Shown piece after piece: positions 1 through 12,557 of a stretch of DNA of 64,000 nt (its first letter is position 1; every line of letters starts with the position of its first letter). The translations under genes were made by a program, and so were the position numbers. Source of the DNA: Sporodiniella umbellata (lineage: Eukaryota > Mucoromycota > Mucoromycetes > Mucorales > Rhizopodaceae); contig JAIXMR010000046.1 in NCBI GenBank assembly GCA_025677835.1, positions 110,478 through 174,477 of the forward strand, read 5' to 3'. The notes under the pieces were generated by a model. It was given only the letters and a program-made list of their open reading frames with translations, was not told the origin of the DNA and did no database searches.

Positions 1-372
1 TACAGAAGCATAGTTTTTGGAAACAACAAAGAATAAAGTTCGAAGTGGCGAGCCTTCGTCTTCCTTTTCTTTTTTCGGATCCTTCATCTAAATCAAACTA
101 TTAGAGAGCATTTCTCTTCCTACTTTTTTTTTTTTTTTTCCAGTTTTACATTCTTTTCTTCTTTTTTGAGAATCTTGTGATCGATTAGTTCTTCATATTT
201 TTCTTTAGCCTCTTTTAATCGGCCTTCTTGGTGTAATTTCAAGGCTCTTTCATAGTTAGTCATCAACTCTTCAAACTAGGGCCAAAGCAAGGTTAGGCAA
301 GGTCTCGAACCAAACCTTAAATTCAACGGCTTACCTGAACACCCTGATCGACTTTGTCATTTACTGCCGCCC
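1..372 (-). CDS. HIR3/CABIN1-like histone transcription regulator, N-terminal part (truncated by window edge)
   Basis: Three exon pieces read on the minus strand, about 370-335, 275-150 and 87-1, with introns that begin GTAAGC and GTAAAA and end in AG. The translation has a helical repeat start (YERALKLHQEGRLKEAKEKY) followed, across the second intron, by PLRTLFFVVSKNYASV. This order, a TPR-like helix pair and then a K-N-x-A motif, is what the N-terminus of CABIN1/Hir3 looks like; the family is a scaffold subunit of the HIR/HIRA replication-independent histone chaperone complex in the nucleus. The initiator ATG is not resolved: an in-frame TAG lies just upstream of the first piece, so a further small 5' exon is likely. 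The rest of the gene runs off the left edge. Identification is by recalled family pattern, not by a search. Confidence 0.6.
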
Positions 373-587
373 CTCTGTTTATAGTACACCAGTTATTCTA
401 TTCAGTCGTAAAGCTTTCAATATATATGTATTGGTTTTAAAAACAAAGGAGACGAAAACAAAATAAAAATACCATGAATAAAATATACAAAAAAAAAAAA
501 AAAGAGAGTAAAACGATTTGCGTATTGAAAGAAAAAATAATAATAATCAGTGAAAGGGGGAAAAGCGCGTTGTGTTTGTTGTATTCA

Positions 588-1080
588 GATTCCGTTTGGC
601 AGGATACGATTTAGAGTTGAGGCTCCAAAAAAAAAAAAAAGAGTTTTACCTTCTGGCATCTGAGCCTCTATTGATTCATTGGTACAGTCTGTAGCTATTT
701 TACTTTCATTCAATGGATTTCTGCAGTACAGGTACGGATCTGGTCTTTCAGTGGCAGTGTTCATACTTTTGGAAAAAAAAAAAAAAATCTTCCAGTTTAG
801 AATGCACGAATGCAGTTTCAAACTACGTACGAATCAAAGTGGCTCTATACAAATTTCTCTGTTTTATCGCAATCAAAGACGATTGTTCTTTGGACTGTAG
901 AAGCAAATCCAGAATAAAGCGATCCTGCTACCGTTTTATAGTAGCTTTGTTCTATTGCCATTCTACAGAAAACGTGTACTTTTCATGCTCTTGCTCGTTT
1001 TCGTTTAAATCAGCCAAGAGTGCAACCCAAAGGAGCCCATTCGAACAAGGGCGACTTTGGGATGCAGCCGAGTAGAGGAC
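588..1080 (-). other. exon-like fragments, possible small gene or gene remnant
   Basis: Three minus-strand stretches read like protein: about 1080-978 (contains NGLLWVALLADLNENEQEHE), about 951-848 (contains TVAGSLYSGFASTVQRTIVF) and 766-588 (contains RPDPYLYCRNPLNESKIATD). The last one holds a good intron (GTAAAA...GGAG, about 650-623) and ends at a TGA at 588. Joining the first piece to the last through GTACAC at about 977 and CAAAAG at about 766 keeps the frame, but then the middle piece is skipped; including the middle piece breaks the frame. I do not recognise the protein. It may be a real gene with alternative splicing, or a decayed copy. Confidence 0.3.
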
Positions 1081-1455
1081 GTTGAAAAAAAAGAGGAGAT
1101 GCTTCGTTTAGAGCTTTTACTTTTTTTTTTTTTTCAAAAAGTCCTTTGATAGTAGTCGTCACCCAATAAAATTCAAACGTACTGCAAAGAGAAGTGAAAG
1201 CAAGCTTTTTCTGTGTTTGAGTAGTCTATTTCCGGAAATGGCGTACTTATTTCTAAAAAAGGATCATGAACACTCGTGCCACCGTGAGTTTGGTTGAAAG
1301 AAAAGATAACGATTGGCTGCGATGTGCGTAGTTAGAGTATGTGTTGCAAAGTCCGAGAGCCACGTGAGTTGATATGTTTAAAATGGCAAAAAAAAAAAAA
1401 AAAAAAAAAAAAAGGAAAGAGAGTAACTGTTTTCTTTTTTTGAATTCAAAATATA

Positions 1456-1463
1456 AATTATTA

Positions 1464-1504
<41 letters not shown>
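1456..1504. repeat. (TTA/ATT)n microsatellite
   Basis: About fifteen TTA units immediately before the start region of the PPxY gene, preceded by a run of about 24 A at 1387-1413. Confidence 0.85.
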
Positions 1505-1523
1505 TCTTCTTTCAGTTTATTTA

Positions 1524-2902
1524 ATGACACAAACACATAAAAAAGCATTCGAGAGCAGTGACAGGTAAGATGCAAAAGCTGATTTGTCTTTGACTGATGA
1601 GTTAACAGTGAGCAGCCACCGCCCTATACAGCTCGCACAGCGTCGATTCATCAAGCCAACCGATACGATACCCAGTCCAGCTACCGTCCTACGAATGGAT
1701 GTTCTTCCACCGGTTATAACGCAGGACCGTCCGGTTCAGCGTTACCGATGTTTACCCCAACCGGCACATACCCTCGTTCAGCAGATCCGTTGCTAGCCAT
1801 TCCGTCTGCGCCAAGCATTTTCCAGCCACCGATGCCAAGGATTTTTCAACCGAGTGCACCCCAGCCTCCTGTTCATGGCATTTTCCAGCCACCACCGATC
1901 CCGACAGGCGAATCGACCGGGGATCGAGCACCGCCGGATTACGAAAGCGCGACGCAAAGCAGACGGGCTGTGCCCCAGCCAAGTTCGTTTGGGGGTCTAC
2001 TGAGCGCTGCGAGCAGTCAGTTTCTTGGACCCCGCGATATGCATCGACCTTTGTTACCGGTGCGTTCACTACGCGTGGCGACGGGCGAGATGGCGACTCA
2101 GTGGGTAGACGCGATGGTGCGTGAGGCGGTAGAGCAGCGAGACCGCGTACAAACCAAGGCGATCGAAAGTATAGAGCGAGTGATTCAGGAGGGTAGCATA
2201 GAGGCTGGTCAAGGGCACAAGCGATGGGAAGAAAAGTTGAAATCAGGCGCGTTAAGGTTTGAAGAGGATTGGTCGGGCGATACGTGTTATCTCAAGACAT
2301 CGAATGGGCCACTGACCGTCCAGGGCACGATTCGTGTGCGCCGACAGCTTGTGCTGGAAAACAAGAATGGCTCTGTGACTGTGCACGGACCGTTGTTTTC
2401 TCAAGGCGAGGTCCAGATCAAGGTCAGGCAGGGCACATTGCAACTGAAAGGGTCGGTGCAGGTCGGTCGACTCCAAATCCTGCTTCGACAGGCACCGGTC
2501 TTGATCGAAAGCCACCTCGAGTCAAAACAGACCCGAATCAAGACAAAGAATGCGCCCATCACTTTGACGCAGGTGGTGGCTCATAAACGACTGGAGGTGG
2601 TCACCAACAATTCGCCCATCACGCTTCATGTGGTTGCCATCGACGCCGATTCTGAAATCTATGTCGGCACCACCCATGCGCCTGTGGAGGTCTACCTGCC
2701 CAGTACCTTCTCAGGCTCTTTTGCTGTCAGCACCAGCGCTTCTTCCACCGCTCGGGTCTCTACGCGTACCCACCATAGCGAAATGGACTTTGAAAGAAAC
2801 GACACCTACAAAAAGGAAGGCACTTGCAAAAACCTTGGCAGTAAAGCCAACGGTCGAGTCGTGATCCGGACCACGCATGCACCTGTCTCGTTGTATATTT
2901 AA
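1524..2902 (+). CDS. PPxY-motif protein with C-terminal DUF4097-like beta-repeat domain
   Basis: Two exons, 1524-1564 and 1609-2902 (intron GTAAGA...ACAG), giving 444 residues in frame; the ATG at 1524 adds the PPPY motif missing from the single-exon reading that starts at 1748. The first ~140 residues are proline-rich and disordered, with repeated IFQPP/IFQPS units and two PPxY motifs (PPPY near residue 20, PPDY near residue 120), the type that binds WW domains such as those of Rsp5/Nedd4 ligases. Then comes a short charged helix and, from about residue 215 to the end, a run of short beta-rich repeats (GPLTVQGTIRV, GSVTVHGPL, APITLTQV, SPITLHV, APVEVYL, APVSLYI), as in the putative adhesin/DUF4097 fold. 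No signal peptide or membrane segment, so probably cytosolic. A function as a ubiquitin-ligase adaptor is only inference. Confidence 0.75.
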
Positions 2903-2903
2903 T

Positions 2904-3074
2904 CCAATAAAATGAAGAAAACACTTTGCCACCTTTTTATTCCCCCTAAGGATTTCTTGTAAGGAATATGGCTGATCTCTAGCTCTAACGGGAGAGAGAT
3001 GCACTCGTTTATTATCTAAAAAAAAAACAAGTAAAAGGAAAAGAACGGTGATCGAGGAGGTGTCAATGCAGATA
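2904..3074. other. shared 3' region of two convergent genes
   Basis: Only about 170 bp separates the stop of the PPxY protein (2902, plus strand) and that of the KCTD-like gene (3075, minus strand). An AATAAA polyadenylation-type hexamer lies at about 2906-2911, directly after the first stop. Confidence 0.45.
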
Positions 3075-4055
3075 TCAACGTGACTTTTGATCTTCCCTCC
3101 TAGACAAAAGGTCCACAAGCCCTTGAATACGATAATAATGGGCTTCTTGTAATAGTTCCTCTCGTCTTGAAACGGATGAATAAACACTCCTTTTTTTTTT
3201 TTCTTTCTTCAAACCTACATTGTCGTATCCTGAAGTATGGCAGGCGGCACCTAACGTATCCATCAGTATGGAAACAAGTTCTTTATTTCCTTACTCTCAA
3301 ATCTCGCAAGTAATTCAAGACAAGTCGAAAATGTAAAGGGTCACGATCGAGAAAATAAGCGCCTTCAGGTTCAAGAGAAAGCCGATGTCTACCCGAGAAC
3401 ATGGCAGCCAATAAACTCTGACTGTCTCTAGACAGGGTACCATAGGAGGTTTCAAACAGACTGCCACCGACATTCAAGCGTACCTAGAAAAGGATTAGCA
3501 CGCTTTACAAGTGAACAGGCTTACTTTTTCGTTGGATGGCATCGACCTAAATCGAGAGGTGTTATTCTCTTTCGCTTCTTGTATCACCTGATGACACTGG
3601 TCCACCAGATCTGAATGGAACGCTCGGTAGCTTGCATCCATCTTGGCTTGGTAGTTTTGTTTGGCTTGATCCATTTTATGATCCAACCACTGCACTCTTT
3701 CTATCACTGCCTTTAGATCTCGATAGATCTCGCCTCGTTGGGTGGCCAGCTTTTGATTGAGCACGGCCGAGTGGGATGGGTAATCTTTCTTGGGTCAGTG
3801 CCAGTCACAAAAAGAGAATACACTACCTTTCCATTCGGTGCGTGAGGGAATGGCCAGTCGCTTCATGACTTGCTCGATCGATTCAGTTACTGTGTCATCT
3901 GCCGTGAACATCGATACACCGTCGCTGGCAAGAGACGCTTGATAGTTTTGATACATCATGTCTGATAAAGAACGTTGCTGCTCTACCGGGGATCGATCGT
4001 TGGTAGGAACAGGTTCGAATACATCCAAGAAAGAATCTTTGGCTTGATATTTCAT
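3075..4055 (-). CDS. KCTD-like BTB/POZ (T1) domain protein
   Basis: Four exons: 4055-3827, 3784-3525, 3483-3295 and 3206-3075, totalling 269 residues in frame; the exact 3' splice site of exon 4 is the least certain. The N-terminal ~160 residues are helical and charged, probably coiled coil. The C-terminal ~100 residues form the T1-type BTB fold: VRLNVGGSLFETSYGTL opens it, DRDPLHFRLVLNYLRD follows and REELLQEAHYYRIQGLVDLL closes it. These are the diagnostic segments of the potassium-channel tetramerisation (KCTD) family, whose soluble members oligomerise and often recruit cullin-3. Having the BTB at the C-terminus rather than the N-terminus is unusual compared with animal KCTDs. No channel membrane segments are present. 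Confidence 0.8.
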
Positions 4056-4461
4056 ACCCAAAAAAAAGATTGAAGAGAAAAAAGAAATACATGATGTTGG
4101 CTGCCCAAAGGACGGTTAAATGAGGGGGGGAAAGGGCTCATGATCTCTGATATCGATCATGGCTTGTTTCCCCAGAGTCAGATGAGTATTCAAAGCGGAT
4201 TTGTTTATCTACTAAAAAGTAGAAAGTTTTTTGCTCAAAAGGTATTGGCTGTGAAGAATCATTGCAGAGAAACCCAAATCACCCAGTCACTCATCCTATT
4301 ACTACTACTGTATGCACGTGCGGAGGGGTTTTTTTAAAAGAAAATCTCTCTCTTTTTTTTTTTTTTTTTTTTTTTTCTTTCTCTTTTTTTCTTCTTCTTT
4401 TTTATATATAAAAGAAAAAAGAAAGAGAAAGAAAGAGAGAGAAAGAGAGAGAAAGAAAGAG

Positions 4462-5907
<1,446 letters not shown>

Positions 5908-6158
5908 ACGATCAACAATAAAAAGACCTTTTTACGCGTTTTTTTTTTGTTTTTTTTTTTTTTTTTTTTTGATATGTGACGTGCTTTTTGAATTTTGGAT
6001 TGTACCCTCAGAGATTTACTTTTTGCCCAAAAAAAAAAAAAAAAAAACAAAAAAAAAAACGCGCGCTTAATAGATATAGATTGACTCTCACTTTCTCTAA
6101 AAAAAAAATTCCTTGCGTAAATGAAAAAAAAAAAAAAAAAATTTCCTTTTCATTCCTG

Positions 6159-6190
<32 letters not shown>

Positions 6191-6276
6191 AAAAACTTTC
6201 ATTTAAAGGGTCCTTTATACAACGACGTAAACATCTATTAAAGAAAAAGAAAAAAAAAAGCAAGAAAGGACAGTTA

Positions 6277-7606
6277 ATGGAAGAGTCAAGCACAAGACAG
6301 AGTTCAAAGTTATCGTTAGGTTCGTCACCTTCTGTATTAAGTGCAGATGAAGAAGAAGGGTTGGATCTAGAAGCCACCTTGTCTGCACTTGAAGATGACA
6401 GTATGCTATCGCCCCTAAGTATGCTACAGGCCGGTTCACCCAGTTCATCGTTATCGAATGAGGAAGTATTGGACGAAAGGGATGATTCTGCTTCTTCCCT
6501 TTCCTCAGCCCCTGATGACTTTCCTCTCTCTCGGTCCGCCTCGCCAGAGCTTGAGAGTAAAAAACGAAAGCTTGGAAGTCTGTCGCCGACACCCAAGAAG
6601 AAGCTCAGGTTGGCTTCACCCCCTTTACCCATCTCCACAGCGCCGGAAGAAACAGCGACGGCAACGGTGGAGGAGGAAAAGGAAAATAAAACAGAAGAGG
6701 AACAAAAGGAACAGGAAAAGATAGACATTGCAGGTAAGGGGGATATCTACATAAAGACGCATTTTTTTTTTTAAGAGTGCTTTTTCTCTTTAGAAAACGA
6801 TGAGGACTATCAACAGAGACACAAGGAAGCCTTAGGCGCGCTTACTCAAATTGAAATTGAGTTTGCAAGGTTAAGGGACAAGTGAGTAGTGCATACATCG
6901 TTATCAGGGGGGGGGGGGGTGGGAGAGGGGGTGAACTGAGAAAAGGGATATTGACTTTGTTCTGTAGAATGTATCAAGAAAAAATGATGGAATTAAACGA
7001 TGAAGCCAACCGAATAGCCAACGGAACGCATCCAGAACTTGTAAGTCTGATGAGTGAAATTGAGGAAAAGAAAGGAAAGCGAGTGAGCAGCGCCAAGGCA
7101 TGGCGTCGGCATCAATACGACAATTTCAAAAGACAATACGAAGGATTTGAATATCAAGCGAACATTCACTTTATAGTAAGCTACTATTCTTAGTCTCATG
7201 GCTGTTTTCCGCTAACATTGTCTGTCTGTGTGTGTGTGTGTGTGTGTGTATATAGTCTCAGAAAAACGCGTTGAGACGTGGACTGCTGAACAACCTTCAC
7301 CAAAAAAAGTGGTGTGTGGAAGGGGAACGTAAGAAATTGAACGATTTGCCAGGTACGCACACATAAAAAAAAAAAAGGGTGAGAGTTTTATATTGACAAG
7401 GGAGAAAAAAAGGAACCTTTTTTTTAGACCAGCTCTTTCCTGACGGACGAGAAATGACACTACATAAGAAAGAGCGCAAGGAAGAGACGGGTGAATTGAT
7501 AGATTTAAAAGAGAACGTAGGATTCCCGATGGCACCAAACCCTAAAGGACTTACTTCGCAAGACATTGATGAAGATATGAAGCTCTTGGGCATTCATCCT
7601 TCCTGA
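6277..7606 (+). CDS. Sds3/BRMS1-like subunit of the Sin3-Rpd3 histone deacetylase complex
   Basis: Five exons: 6277-6733, 6794-6881, 6968-7175, 7256-7352 and 7428-7606; 342 residues. The first ~150 residues are Ser/Glu-rich and disordered with a KKKLRL-type basic patch. The Sds3-like domain follows: ALGALTQIEIEFARLRDKMY and then NGTHPELVSLMSEIEEKK, the hallmark spacing of Sds3, Dep1 and BRMS1, which bridge Sin3 dimers in the nucleus. The C-terminus after residue 250 is poorly conserved. The start at 6277 was chosen because the longer in-frame reading from 6121 is only lysine and phenylalanine runs from homopolymers. Intron 3 holds a (GT)n run just before its acceptor. Whether it is Sds3 or Dep1 cannot be told from sequence alone. 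Confidence 0.82.
7221..7250. repeat. (GT)n microsatellite inside an intron
   Basis: A TG/GT dinucleotide run of about 29 nt lies directly before the acceptor TATATAG of intron 3 of the Sds3-like gene, serving as its pyrimidine/purine-alternating tract. Confidence 0.85.
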
Positions 7607-7646
7607 AACCTCTTTTGTCAACTGAAATGAGCTTATACCCCCCCCC

Positions 7647-7648
<2 letters not shown>

Positions 7649-7679
<31 letters not shown>
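7649..7679. repeat. (CA)n microsatellite
   Basis: About 15 CA units preceded by a C run, in the 3' region of the Sds3-like gene. Confidence 0.85.
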
Positions 7680-7680
<1 letters not shown>

Positions 7681-7909
7681 TATATACATACTTGTCTTCA
7701 GTCTTTCTTTCTTTCTCCCTTTCCACCCCTTTTTATTTGTACCATATTTTCTGTTTATTTTTACTTTTATTATTATTTTTTGACATTGGAAAGGAAGAAG
7801 GCTTTTTTTTTGTTTGCTTCCCCCTTTTTACACGTGCAAAAGTATTAAAGAAAAAAAGCGAGAATTGTTTTTGTTTCTTTTTATTTTACTCTCTTGTTTC
7901 TTTGTATAT

Positions 7910-8324
7910 ATGAGCGCATCGGATTCTATTCAAGGCGACGACGATATGACCTGTTTGGATGAAGCAAGAGTAATAAAGAAAAAAGAAAAACAATAAGCTA
8001 AACGGGTTGTGATAGAAGTCTAGTTCCAGTCAAGAAACGGCAGTGCCTACCAGAACCTTGTTAAGCAAACCGTCTGCTTATTTCAAATCTAAAATAGACG
8101 CCCTCAGACGACCGAGTCGGCTGATGACCAAGACGACAATCCACCTTCAACCCAGCCAAGAAGGTGTAGGCCAGATTCCATTTGTGCCCCTTTCACGTAT
8201 CGTGTATCCACCCAAGCCCCTGGTATACTCGCCTATAGAGCCCATCAAACCACCACCTACAACTAACAAATTATTGCATCGACTTTCCATGCCTTTACTT
8301 AGATCAAATCCATCGCATCATTAA
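7910..8324 (+). CDS. small hypothetical protein
   Basis: Two exons, 7910-7969 and 8019-8324, joined in frame (intron GTAATA...AGAAG) to give 121 residues. The N-terminus is acidic (QGDDDMTCLDEAR); the C-terminal half is basic and proline-rich, with a run of VYPPKPLVYSPIEPIKPPP. No signal peptide, membrane segment or domain I recognise. Located 300 bp after the Sds3-like gene on the same strand. The coding call rests on the open frame, the phased intron and non-repetitive composition in an AT-rich surrounding; function unknown. Confidence 0.5.
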
Positions 8325-8892
8325 TTTCCCCTCTCTCTCTCTCTCTCTCCCTTCTTTTTTTTTTTCATTTCATAATAATTATAATAACAATCATAATAAC
8401 AATAGAACTATTATTATCACTCTTATCAATACCAAAAAATTGATCAGCCAGCATGTAAAGTAAAGCTGACTGATACGTTATAAACACATTTGGGGTTTCG
8501 GCAGTTACTCATCAGTTAGACCCTCATTTGAGTAAGCATTCCCCCTTAAAAAGGACAAGGAAAAAAAAAAAAAAAAAAAAAAAAGAAAAACATCAAAAAA
8601 AACCATGAAAATTTTATAATTTTATAAAGCGATCGTGACTTTGTTCTATTGAATACCAGTCGGCTTATTTCAAAAAAAAAAAAAAATGGATTTACCTTTT
8701 TCGGAATATTCAAGAAAATTATGTCTGTAAATATATATATATTTATGTGTGCGTGTGTTGTGTGTCTGTGTATATATATATATATATATGTGTGTGTATA
8801 AATCAATAAAATTTTCCTTCTTTTTTTTTTTTTCTGATATTTTTTTCTCTTTTATTTTTTTCTATTCTTTGTTGTGTGTGTATCTTTTATGC
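8325..8892. other. AT-rich spacer with simple repeats
   Basis: Contains a (CT)n run at about 8329-8349, A-runs of more than 20 nt near 8560-8584, and a (TA)n/(TG)n tract at 8731-8795. No coding signal seen. Probably the promoter of the UBTD-like gene on its right side. Confidence 0.6.
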
Positions 8893-9411
8893 ATGATGGG
8901 TTGCTGTCAGTCTATCCCACAAGAGAACCCTACGCCAGGTAAACCAACAAAAAGACATACTTTTAGCTGATCCATTTTCTTTTTTTTTTTTTTTTTTTTT
9001 TTTGGTATGGAAAAAGTACAAAGAACAACCACGCCTGATCAAGATGACCCACAAACCTCTACAAAGACAGCTTCTGTTCAATCGATTATTGCCGACGAAA
9101 AACAGCCACAGAAGCGGAAGACACTATCGGGTGATTATCCTTTCCTCGTCCGACTGTCTAGTAACGGACAGGACGTTCCGTTCCAATTGCCCACAGAACC
9201 TCCCTTCTTAACCGTAGCCACCCTTCGAGAAAGACTTATGCCCCATCTACAAGGTGACGTGCAGAACGTAAAGTTAATTTATCTCGGCCGCATCCTTTCT
9301 GATCAATATCAGATCGCTCCCTCTGCCATCTCTTTGCCAAAGAACAAATCGACCGTGATACAAATCCAAAAAGACTGTGTTATACAGGCGATGGTCTCTT
9401 CTCAACAATAA
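8893..9411 (+). CDS. UBTD1/2-like protein with C-terminal ubiquitin-like domain
   Basis: Two exons, 8893-8938 and 9017-9411, total 146 residues. The N-terminus reads MMGCCQS: if translation begins at the second ATG (8896) the product starts MGCCQS, a fit to the N-myristoylation pattern MGxxxS with two cysteines that could be palmitoylated, implying membrane anchoring. The C-terminal ~95 residues form a ubiquitin-like fold: YPFLVRLSSNGQDVPFQL, VKLIYLGRILSD and IQIQKDCVIQAMV, the last being the typical end of the UBTD1/UBTD2 (DC-UbP) family, which binds ubiquitin enzymes. The UBTD N-terminal helical domain is missing, so the protein is shorter than animal UBTDs. It converges on RPN1, whose stop codon is only 75 bp away. 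Confidence 0.68.
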
Positions 9412-9486
9412 TAAAAAAAAAAAAGGCTTTCTTCTCAATAGGAGGCATATACACAGTTTATTTATTCTTTTCGTAGTTTATTATTA

Positions 9487-12400
9487 TTATTCTTTGTCTT
9501 CTTCCATATATTCCGGATTCTTTCTTAATAACACTACACCTTCCAAAACAGGTGCTAAAGATAAATCTATAATGACAGTTCAGTACATTGTGTTTTTTGG
9601 GCGCCAACTTACATTCTTCTGTAGCAAGCTCTGCACGCTCTGAATGTGCCAAAAGAACAGGTGTAGAGTGCGTTTGGAAACCGGTAATTGTCTTGGGTCG
9701 ACCGGCTTGTCCTACCACATCCACTGCTTGACCAACACGTACGGTCGTAGGCAAATTCTCAAGCGAATCATCAAAAGTAATCAGGAAACGAGGATACATG
9801 GCAGTAACAAGTGAATATAGCAAATAGTGATATCTTCCGAAAATAACTGTCATTAGAAAATCGTTAGTCTCTCTTTTTTTTTTTTTTTTTGGGAGATTTC
9901 AAAATACACTTACATGACTTGTGATCCGTAAAGGTGATAATGCTAGTCAACAAACCAGCGAGAGCTACAGGAGACATGATTTGACGGTCCGTATGGAAAG
10001 GATTCAATGTCATGGTTCCCTTGGCCATATGTAAAAGACCTTGGGCGATGCGAACCATGAACAAGCTGTTGGTATCCTTGTGATAGAAGCTGGCCAGCTG
10101 TCTCAACATTTGTGCAAGACGTGCATTATTTGTACCAGCGCCTACAAGACCCATGGCAAAAATAGCACTCGTTGCCACTTCGCTGTCGTTATCATGAGAA
10201 TATTTGCTCAAAGTATCCAAGATGGTCACTTGGGGATTCGAAGCACACAAAAGACCGTAGGCCAGAGGTACTGTCTTTCGGATCACTGGCTCACCATAGT
10301 GCATCTAGAAAGCGACGGTGAGTAAAGAAAAGAGTGTTTCGTTTGCTTACCAAATGGTTAAAGGCTCGCAGAGACATTTCCGATCCTACTTCTTCTCCCA
10401 TAGCAATCAAAGCGACACCAAGGGTAGCAAAACCTTGGAAAGTGTCGTCTTCGGTTTCTTTGTCCAGATGATCGTTACACATATGGAGCATCTTTTGCAC
10501 CTTCAACACGTTACCAGTGCCTGCATAAGACAGGGCTTCGACTAACACTTCAGCTTGCTTGCCCAAAGGATGGGTGATAGCCTTCAGGGTCTCCAGCGTG
10601 GCTTCAGATGCATCCTGTTTGCCGAGATACAACAGACCCAGGCCGAGAGCCATGAAGCGAGACCAGGATTCCTTGAGGTATTGGTCTTCTCGCTCCATCA
10701 TCGTCTGAAGAATGGTGCTCGTAATATCGCCATCGCAGGAGCCTACAAAGATGATACCAAGAGACAAGGCAGCCATGGAAGAAAGCTCCATAGACAGCGA
10801 GGTATCGGACACGATAGGCAAAAGAAGGTCAGCAATCTCTTGACGTGCAGATCCGGCATACGCGAGTCCCAAACCAAACACGGCGGCTTGCTTGATAGCC
10901 ACACTGCTGCTATCCAGGTGCTCGGAAAGCAAAGCCAAAGCAGGATCGCTTTCTTCACGCACACTGGTGTTGAGAATACCGATAGCCAACAAGGCACCGG
11001 CCTTGATGTTATCGTCTGTAGAATAAGTATAGCGATCAATAGTACTTAAACCAGCCTCGACATCCCAAAGAGAGATAAGACCCAAAGAGGCCGTGGCACT
11101 GATCATACAATGCTCCTTATTTTTGTAAATCCAAGGCGAGTCGTTTTCGTCTTCAGTGCCTACAAGCTTATCCTTACAAAAGGCAGCGTTGACAAACGCA
11201 TTGACAAAGGTATCCGAGAGGTTGGTACGAGCGTTCTCAATGTTATTACCGAAAGCACCTATACACACACATAGAGAAAGATCAGAACCCGTCAAAAGAT
11301 AACTTTAAAAGACCCTTACGATGGTTTTCCAAATGGCTCTTGTAGATATCCATCGGTATTTTGGGTTCCATCACATCCAATTCACGAGCCAAGGCAAGAA
11401 AGTGTTTGGAGAGGTTGGAGTTATTGATACAAGCGTTTAAATCGGCATCTTCAGTTTCAATATGAATTTGCTGACGTGCCAATTGGAAAGCCATTTGCTT
11501 TTTCATCAGACTAAACGGTCATAGGAATAAATATCAATGCAAATTCAAAATGGATCGATCAAAAACTTACGGATCAGGGCATTGTTCAAAGTCTTCTTTA
11601 ATTAAATCCATTTGGCCCATACGAATCGCCAAGTTGAGTGCTTGGGCGTATTTTTCTTGTTGGCGATAAATAGCACGCGCTGTTTTAAGAAATTCGATAT
11701 CATCTGGAGGGGCCAAGAGGTTGACACAGCTTTTGGTGTATAGAAGGGAAATAGGTGAATGATGTGTATATACTTTTATCTAGAAACCTACCTGACCATA
11801 TAAAGACAGACACGTTCATAGGTATCTTTATCTACAAATCTGGCGATTTGGTCAATTGACTCGACTTCGAGCAAGAGGTCAACAGCATCTGCTTCAGCGT
11901 TATGTTTTAAAAAGAATGGGACAATGTCCAAAGCGAGCTGGATCAATTCTTGGGTGGATTGCTCTGTTTCCAGGCGTGCTTGGTATTCCTGCATGATTTC
12001 GCCAGAGACGTGTCGTACGTATTCGTGGCCCCAAGATCCAATGTCTTCCTCTGTGGAGCCAATAAATCGATATCTCAATGTTTCGCGTTGGTTTTCTTCA
12101 CCGTAACTCATGGAGAGAACAGAGAGGATGTCAGCAAACAATTTCTTGTCGTCTGATTCTGGCCAAGACTCGTGAAGTTTTTTAAGAGATGGGTAGAATT
12201 TGCTGAGGAACTTGAGGGGTTTAGGTACCGATGTCATAGAACTGGTAGAAGTACGAATGCTGGTACGTAGATGTTCAAGTGCAGGACGGTGAAGTTCCTT
12301 TTTCTCATCCTGATGGCCATGTTATGTTTTTTTTTTTTTTTAAAGTTTAAACTAGCTTTTCTTACCTGAAGTCTTTCTACCATAAGCTCTAATTCTGCTT

Positions 12401-12557
12401 TTAATTGCTGGTCTTCTTCAGACTATATATTTGTCATTGTCAGTTCCTTTGTTGGTTACTGAGTGTGTCTTACCAATTCCTCTTCTTGTTCTTTCTTTTC
12501 ATTCTTGGTCTTTTTATCTTCGACCTTGGGTGTCTCTTCTTTCTTTTCGCTGGTCAT
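9487..12557 (-). CDS. RPN1: 26S proteasome regulatory subunit RPN1 (PSMD2)
   Basis: Nine exons on the minus strand; start codon at 12557, stop at 9487, about 900 residues. The N-terminus is a Lys/Glu-rich tail, then the helical block with [20 protein letters not shown] and [17 protein letters not shown], then the toroid of proteasome/cyclosome repeats (for example [58 protein letters not shown]). The C-terminus [20 protein letters not shown] is the signature end of the family. RPN1 sits in the base of the 19S particle and docks ubiquitin, Rad23/Dsk2-type shuttles and Ubp6. The last exon is very short (about 9550-9487). All introns start GT and end AG with conserved phase; the gene looks intact. 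Confidence 0.96.

Noticed and set aside
6121..6276. Extended N-terminus for the Sds3-like protein from ATG 6121
   Set aside because: It would consist of lysine and phenylalanine homopolymers from A and T runs.
6150..6728. Minus-strand Ser-rich open frame over the Sds3-like gene
   Set aside because: Shadow of the Ser/Glu-rich plus-strand exon, which has the phased introns and family motifs.
10555..11049. Plus-strand open frame inside RPN1
   Set aside because: Antisense of a conserved proteasome-repeat exon; no family similarity of its own.
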